Program-made: the position numbers and the translations under genes
Shown: in pieces, positions 53,418 through 62,000 of the stretch
Numbering within the stretch: the first letter of the stretch is position 1
Layout: every line of letters begins with the position of its first letter
Notes under the pieces: generated by a model
What the model was told of the DNA's origin: nothing
The model's database searches: none
The model's input: the letters and a program-made list of their open reading frames with translations, nothing else
Assembly: GCA_025331565.1 (NCBI GenBank)
Contig: JAFREQ010000011.1
Coordinates: 15,520,001 to 15,584,000, forward strand
Source: Holacanthus passer
Lineage: Eukaryota > Chordata > Actinopteri > Pomacanthidae
Direction of reading: 5' to 3'
Length of the DNA stretch: 64,000 nt

Positions 53418-56400
53418 GTGCGTGTGTGCGTGCAGTATTCCTCCAGGAACAACATTTCAACACAGCTCCACTGACTTAACAATGCAGAAATGGGAGAGAT
53501 GGGAATCCCCCTATTTCTGCTAAGGCTGCAATTTGTGTTTCAAAACATTGTTGTAACATAGTAACAGAATCTGATAAGTAAATCAGAACCCGTCTATCTC
53601 CATCTGTTTCAATCCTCCTAGCATATTGGCGGTTACTGTCAAAACACTGTCTTGTCAGCAAACTGGATTTGAAATGACACATTTAATGATTATTTTGTCA
53701 CAACATGTGCTACTTACAATTGGAGAGCAGGCAGTGCATTTGTCAAAGGCCAGGCTGGCGGGCAGGACGTTGTCGAACCTCGAGAGAAAGCCTCGGATCT
53801 GTGGAAGAGGAGTCAACGCATCAAGAAGTGACATGAAACGGAAGAGCAAAATAACATAACAGCAGTCAAAATGGGGCTTTTCAAAACCACATTTATATCA
53901 TTTAGAAACAAGGTCTCTAATCATAAAGAGAGTTGATGAAAATATAACATAACTCAGGAGAATGATAAGCAGCATTAAGAGTTTTTGCCCTCTGGAGAGA
54001 AAGTATGTAAATTGTAACCCTCAATTGTAATGAAACGTAAACGTAACAGGAGTAAAGTAGTAAATGTTTGGCTTTAAAATGCAGTTCGACTTTCTGTTTT
54101 CTGCATTTTAAAAATTAATGTGAGAGCGCCCTCTGGTGCCACAAAGGCTACATCCTTTTTCAGTGAAACATTTTCAAGCACATCTCTTAATGCTCAAAGC
54201 CTTCATTTCTATTTATGGCTACTGTAATTATGGCTAATTATCTCAGTTGCTGTCTAAAGAATCCCCTCCACATACACACACCAACAGCTCTTCAACAGCA
54301 CATGCTGAAACACCACTCATCACCAATATATTCCTTTCATCATTTCCCACCTCCTCTCTTATACCCACATCTTCCTGTTTTTTTAAATAAAAGCTCAAGC
54401 CATTATGTTTTCTAGTGACGCACGTAGGCCACTGTATGAAATGACTTCCTCACTATAATTATCTGGTGACGAAACAGACAACCTATTGAACACTGGTGAC
54501 CAAATACAGTGTAATGCACAGCAAGTGAGCAGGAGCGGAAATTAAAAGCTTTCAGCTCTTGGCTGAAATATTTGGGTCAAACTCGGTGACAATTTCCTGC
54601 ACCCCAATTCCTCATGGGGTCAAATTTGTCCAGTCTGTGTGGTAACTTCAGACTATCAGGTTAAGATCTACATTTCATGCTGTGTAACTGATAATGAAGT
54701 ATAATGTGGTACACTACTTCATCTCGCTAAACTATTCAATCTAATCCAACAGCCTTAGCAAAAGGCTCATTTCAATCATTTCTTCTCATCCTTTATATTT
54801 CCCATCTGTGCGTGAAAATGGCATATTCCAGGACATACAAAGAGAGGAATAAAAAAAAAAAGATGGAGGTATTGAAAGACAGACTACAGTAACAAGTAGT
54901 TCAGATATAGCATGAATGTGAGCAAATATGTTGAGTGGATAAATTAACAAATGAAGGAGTGAGTGGATGAGTGAATCAGACAAAAAGGATGAATGCGGGC
55001 AAGTGAGATGGATTGAACAGACTGGTACATTAGCTCCATACAGAACAGCCTTTATGAAGAGTATGTATTAACTAAAGAGGTCCAGTTATGTATCTATTGT
55101 GAATAAATAAAAGGTGTTTCCAGCTTACTGTGATTGTCAGACATCCATAGGCATCGTTCTCATTATTACATTGTATAATAATACAGTTAAATAAAACAGT
55201 TGTTGAAGCAGTTGTAAGAATTGTATCATTTAAGAAAATCAAAAAACAGGCAAAAATCAGTAACTGCTTTATGGAGTCCTGACTTTAAAAGCACCACACT
55301 GTTGCCTTTTTTACACAACAATTTCCAGCACTGGAATAATGACTTATTATTGTCACACTCAAATTTATTATTTGACCCTTTGACAATGAGCATATATAGC
55401 TTTGAAAAACATATAATATATATATGTGCCTGACTGGCAGCGCCTGGAAGTTGTTCATCCTCCCAGATCATATTCTCCACACATGTTATCATGTCATTCT
55501 GATTTTCCATATTGTAATTTTGCTATTTTACTCTGTTCTGTAAAAATGACATCTTTTATATGTCTGTCTGTCCTGTTACTCTTCCTGAGATTTCCTCCAT
55601 TTTTATTTTCCCATTTTTAATGTTTTTTGGGGGGAGTTTTGTATCTGAACCAGATTGTCTTAAAATAGATGGTATCATGGATTGTAAAGATTGTAGATAG
55701 ATCGTAGATTGTAAAGATTCACAGATTGTAAAGCTCTTTGAGGCAAAAGTGTGATTTTTGATATTGGGCTGTATAAAACAAACTGACTTGACTTGTGTTA
55801 AGGACAAGTATATGTTTGTGTTTGATCAGCTCAACCTACAAAACATTTCTGTTGTCTCTTAATATAGAATATTTGATTTGACTTGGGCTCAGACACTATT
55901 TTACCCAAAAACAAGCACAGAGCAAAGTTTAAGAGATGCAGCTTAAAAAGTGTCAAGACTACAAAACAAATTTCAGGGTCAAAAGCTGAATGTGGCGACC
56001 ATTGCACATTCATAAAAGAAAAAAAGGTTTCAACACTCAAAAATATTTAGTCTTATACCTGCACTTATCAGCCACTTGTAAATAAATAAGACATCGTATA
56101 GTTTCTGTAAACCACCACAAGTTGTCACTGTGGCACCACAGAACAGATAGCCTGCAGCTTCATACTACTCCACTGCAGTGTGTTGTATTAGCAGTAGATT
56201 GCTTAGGGAACAGGGCCTCCAGGCATATTATATATAAAAATGGACATGCACACACACACAAACACACATGCGTGTATTTGCACACTCATGCATATTAATT
56301 ACTGTGTTACTCCCTCTTTGGTCGTCATTATCTTATTCCCTGGCCCTCGCGTTTTTTCCCTCCACAAACATGCACACACACATAAGACAACCCATTTGCA

Positions 56401-57035
56401 TGCCATTTTCTCTGGATTATTTGGCTGAAATGTCATGAGCAGCAGAGGTGTCAAGCAAATGGCAAAAATTCAGATTCTCGGGGTGATGAATACTGATGAT
56501 GATGCAAATGGAGGGAGTGAGATACTTGAGTATGTGACAACAGTCAGTAAGCAAAAGGGCACTGCTTGGGTAGCTGCAGATCATACAGCCTTCTTTCATT
56601 TGGTGACCCTCCCAGGCCAGAGTACATAATTATCATTTCAATTATGCTTATTATGCTTTGAAAAGGTTTTGTATACCTCAAAGCATTCTTGGAAAAATAT
56701 TCAATAGGGCTGCCCTTCAGGTCTTGGTCAACTGGGAACATGTTTGTTGCTTGTTTGTTTGTGAAGATTATGACTGTTGTTGTGTTTTGGTCCTTAATAA
56801 TGACTAGAAAATGAGAGCCATCTCTGACTTCCTACAAGTATTCATTTGTTTGTAAATCCAATCTCATCCCCATCCAGAGTGTCGGGGAAAGGATCTATAA
56901 AAACTGACACACACAGAACTGTCTGTGGCCGACATTGTTCTAAAAATCTGCTCACAAATACAGTTAGGCACTAAATGGGCAAAGACAGGCCATAGAAAAA
57001 TTTCTACATGAAGGCATATATGCAGACAAGCAAAG

Positions 57036-57072
<37 letters not shown>

Positions 57073-59024
57073 TGAACCCATTTTTGTCCACAGGAAGTAT
57101 GAACTAGCTGACTCACTGATTATCATCTATTATGTCTATATATTAAGTCATGAGTTTCCCTCACTAAAGAGTTGAGTGACCCACTACTTTCAGCTAATGC
57201 CAGTCTGAACTTGACCTCGACCTATATAACTGAATTAATTTTGTTCTCCATAACAGCCGCACTTCAAATTTAATTAATGGCCGGTTATGGTGTGCCACAA
57301 GGCTTCAACCTTGGCCCATTTCTAATTTCAAGCTTCCTAATTCATAAAGGACAGAATAAGATTCATTGCAATAGAAAATACACAGACATGCATAACTGCA
57401 GCTAAAGTTTGGAAATCATAAAATTTCTTGCTCTCACAGTCAATGAGATTCAGACAATGCAAAGACTTCTCTTAATTAAGACGGTTTTAGGGTAAATTGA
57501 GTCTCCTAATTAAGAATCTTGTGTCGTTTTTGTATGGTCTTTCATTTCAAACACATTGATTGACCTTGAAAATGAACAAAATAGAAACCCCTAGGCATGG
57601 TAATGTAATTCGAGACAACAGCTGTGAAATTAATAGCACCTTTAGGAATCCCTTTAATCACTTTAAATTATTATCGATCACTGTCTGAGAGGTGTTGATT
57701 CAGCTTCAAAAGCAAATTCAAGTGGATGGATGTCAGGATTGGATGGACATGACACAAAGCACATTTGTGTCATTTTGCATAGTCTGTCATAAACGGTCAT
57801 CAAATCTACCACAGAATTGAGTTGCAACACAAACAACTAAGGGCAGCAAACCAACATTTTAAGTAAGGTAGTATTCATTGCTGGGTTATATTGCACAGCA
57901 TTACATCATGAAAATGCATTTGTCTGTTTATTCCATGTACATAATAACAGAGCAATAAAATCTTGTTGAACATGAGTAAACACAACCCATTCTTTATGTT
58001 CTTTAAGTATCAAATGCTGAGACACTCATCCATGCTATTATCCCTCTTCTAGACTTGATTATTGCTGTTCACTGACCTTATAAAAATTGCAGTCTTGGTG
58101 AAATGCGGTTTGTTCAAAGTGCTGAAGCAAAACATATAACAAGACCAGAATGTCACACATAAACAACACCATAGCCTTCTTCAGCAAGATCTGTTTGAAT
58201 ATTTCATGGGCTTGTAATATGCAGCTTGTCACCACTTGTTAACCCATATATGTTTCAGGATGTAAACTCTTGTCTGCTGCAATTATTTTTTTAAAAAGTA
58301 ACACGCATCCCTTGTTGTTTTCTCCAGCATCTCTCTGGGACACTTTCTGTACGAGAGATGCTGACCTTCTATAATGCAGTCCAGTCCAATAACTACAACC
58401 TCAATAATGAACATAGAATTGAATAAAAACTTATCTGAAACTGAATATTATGATGTTCATAGATGTAGATGTTCTGGAAGATCTGTTGTATTGGATTGCA
58501 TTAAATTGCATAGGCGTACCTAATAAAATGGCCAGAGAGTGTATGTTCAGCACACTTTTGAAGATGCTGCACTCCATTACAGTCACTCCCTGGAGACTAT
58601 GACCTTAACAATAAATACCTAAATCTGTGCCTTATTCCTCAACTCCCCTTTGCCAAACAGGAGCAATTTCTTTTTGTTTGGTAGATGCAACTACAATTGT
58701 TGTATCTGTCCAGTTGGGCAAGTCACACCCAATTAACTGGTCTTTAGTTTGAAATGTGTCCCTGAAGGTAGGCTAAGTCAAACACACACACACGCACACA
58801 GACTACAGCACAGAGTGTTCTATCATAAGAAAATGGCTTTTATTTCCCCATCAGCAGAAATTACAAGAACAGAAAGAAAGAGGCCATTTCAGAATTTCAG
58901 GCTTATAATCACACATAGATATGCATTAACGACTACAGCAGGCAAATGTTGGAGGGGCCAGGTAAGTGGAGGTAAATGAGCACAGTGCGTCCTCATGGAA
59001 GACAGGGAAGGATGTAAGTGAGTC

Positions 59025-59079
<55 letters not shown>

Positions 59080-62000
59080 GACCTGATGCGGCACAAGACC
59101 CAGGGAGGTGGGGGGTTCGTTCATTCTGTCGTCACTGCTGCTCGCCACTGCATATCCTCTGAGGATGGAGACAGAAGGGGAGAAAATTATATACTTGACA
59201 CTTTTTTCTTCCACATTTGCCTTTTTGTACTTTGACGTAACCGTGATATTGGCAATATTTTCCTGCCATGCAAAGACAGTCTTTTAAGACTTGAATTTAA
59301 ATTAGACTGAAAGAGAGAATAAATGCAGTCAGTCTTCTTTAACACCACACAATATTACACATTTCATGGCAGGTATAAGCCGTACAAAACAACACATACA
59401 TTATCACATGCTGATTAATTTTTATCATACAGGGTTTTAGCAAATCTACATAATATATGAAATGTCACGAAACTGTGAATTTTCTAGCCTTTATTGAGAA
59501 CTAAAAGGTCACATTTGTTCGAACATTAAAGAGTATTACATTGTCCATGAGATCTGAGAGCTCCTGCTCACCAGTAAATCTAGTCAGGTTTAAACGATTT
59601 GACTCTCTATGGATAACAATAACCAAAATATCAAGTCTCACACTGAGCTCAGAGTGGCTCTGCAAAGTAAGAAACGTCTGTCAAACTGCTGCAACATTAA
59701 TCCTTACGTGACAATTTTCTAAAGCCCATGGTTGCTCATATGAATTCTGGTGTAAAGGCCTTAAAAGGGATAAAGAGATGGAGGGAAGGGGGTTATAAAG
59801 AAAGGAATAAACACAGCTATGAAGTGGAGAACAAGGACACAGAAAGGGCAGATGCAAGAGAGGGAGATCTTGTGGTAAAGAAAGGAGTTAGACGAGCATA
59901 GAGGTACAGAGAGCATCTGAAAACTCTGCTTCTCCTCTTTGCTTTCTAAGCTTTTTATCCAGGATAGGCAGAGTGGTTCTGTAACGGCTTATAACATCTC
60001 AAAACACTCTGTGAGAAAATGGCTGTCTTATCAAGCCCAGCAAGCGGCCACTTTAGTATGACTTTCACCAAAAAAGAGACACACAATTACATCCACACAA
60101 AGACACACCCGTGCGCATGAACATACACTTAATGGGGACGAAAAACATCCCCATCCGTGTTTGAAAAACGAAAAAGCACTTTAAAGCGTTGAAAATATGG
60201 AACTAGTACAGATCGGCGAGTGAACTTGAGAGCTGACTGAATCATAGTGTTGGAGCTTTTGAAGCATAAAAGTGAGAGAAGGATTATAAACGGCAACAAA
60301 GCCTCTACTGTGAACACAAGTTTTCAGGCTCCAGTAAATTCGGAGAGCTGTGCTACGACCATACAAAGGACACTACCTGCAGTGCAGCAGGACCTCAGCT
60401 GCTCCATCAAAAAGCAAAAGTAAGCAAGTAAAGTTTACTGAAATTTTAGGAGACAGAACCTCAAAGACACAATATCCTTTAGTACCAGCATGAAGCTCTG
60501 ATGAGAGGACTGGGCTGCTGACTCACATAGCTGAGTGTCTGACCAGAACTCTAAAAGGGTTTGCAAGGATGACATGAAACCTGTTGGAGGACCTGATCAA
60601 AACCTGTCATACATCCTAAATTTATATTTGCAAAGAAGTGGGCATTTTTCAGCACCATCCTGAGAGGCGCATATCTGAAACAAACAGCTATCAAGGATCA
60701 GAGCAATAGAACAAGCCAGGGTGAGGCTCACCATAAATGATCGGTACTGCTTCATGTTTTCATGACAACACAAAATTGAATATGTGTATTTTGTGTATAA
60801 TATTAAATGAACAATGGAAGTGTCAGAAAAGTTACTAAACGGGAAAACCTGCAGAGCGCACAATTTGCATGCAACCTTTATTATTATTACTACTACTACT
60901 ACTACTACTAATAATTAGCCTACATAACTTTTGTCCACTGTGTTGACTTACCCTTCACTGTGCTGCAGAATGGACACCATCATCTCCACAGCCAGGGCTC
61001 CAGCAATCATGGCCAGGCCTGGTCTGCTGACTGTGCACTGCTGATCCAGAGTCCGATCCCTAGTGGACTGTTAACAAGAACAAAAAAAAAAAAAAAAAAA
61101 ATCAACAAAAACATTAAGGAAGCAACTGGCAATATAAGAAGACAGTGACAGTGCACAGTAACTAGGAGTTCTTTCAGTTGAGTAATTAGTTATGCCATTC
61201 ATTGGGATCCATGTCTGTACCAAATTGCACAGCACTTAATCTAATAGTTTCTCGGCATGTTTCACTTTGTTGCTGATCAATTTCCCTGTAGTGAAAGACG
61301 ACATGTTTGACAGTCTGTTTAATCATTTTGCTTCAATCCACACACAATGCACAGGGAAAAGCATCACAAAAGCCACTTGATTCCTCGTGACATTATTTAC
61401 AACTTTGCGTTCATTCATTCAGCAAACTCAATTCTGTATCTAACATTTAGAATTGGCTGACAACAGGAGCCTCTCATTCAAATGTTAATATTAACTATAA
61501 TCTGTGACTGTGCTATATGGCATTTATAGGAGAAGCCAGAGCTAAATGGCACAGTTTCCAACAATTGGCTGTGGCCTTCAATAGCTGATGAATTGCTTAC
61601 ATAAATTACTCATATCAAAAGGTCATGAGGGAGAAGAAAAAGAGAGAGTGTCTGGGCTATAAAAAATGGGCACAGGTATAATGTGACAAGAAAAAATGTG
61701 ATTCTCAAAAGTGGAGAGGTTTTTTAGTGTCTGGCATCAGCCCCCTTCTTAAAAAAAATAAATCAGCAAATCACAAGGCTCATATGAACTAGAATTACTG
61801 CCTCACAGCTGTATGCCTCTGCCAACCAGTGGCAGTTTACATCCATGGACATGTCTGTCCAGACCCATATAATATATAGTGTGTAGTGAAGACTTTGAAG
61901 GAATTTAACTGCTGTCACTGCTCTGACTGCAAGCAAGGTTGCTGAGAGAGACGTTGGCAAGCCGAAACCCCAAAAACAATGATCCAAAAGAGACTAAAAG

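Larger units (their letters stand above)
48302..53717 (-). other. atg7: atg7 intron (5.4 kb)
   Basis: Between the CTACSPI exon and the VLDNYEREG exon. It contains a GT microsatellite, a Tc1-type MITE, a dispersed-repeat copy, and a facing CA/GT repeat pair near its 5' end. No other exon is seen. Confidence 0.85.
53799..59082 (-). other. atg7: atg7 intron (5.3 kb)
   Basis: Between the PPTSLGLVPHQ exon and the IRGFLSRFD exon. It holds a CA repeat, a LINE 3' end, a reverse-transcriptase remnant and a TAAT-rich segment near 57.2-57.7 kb. No other exon is seen. Confidence 0.85.
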
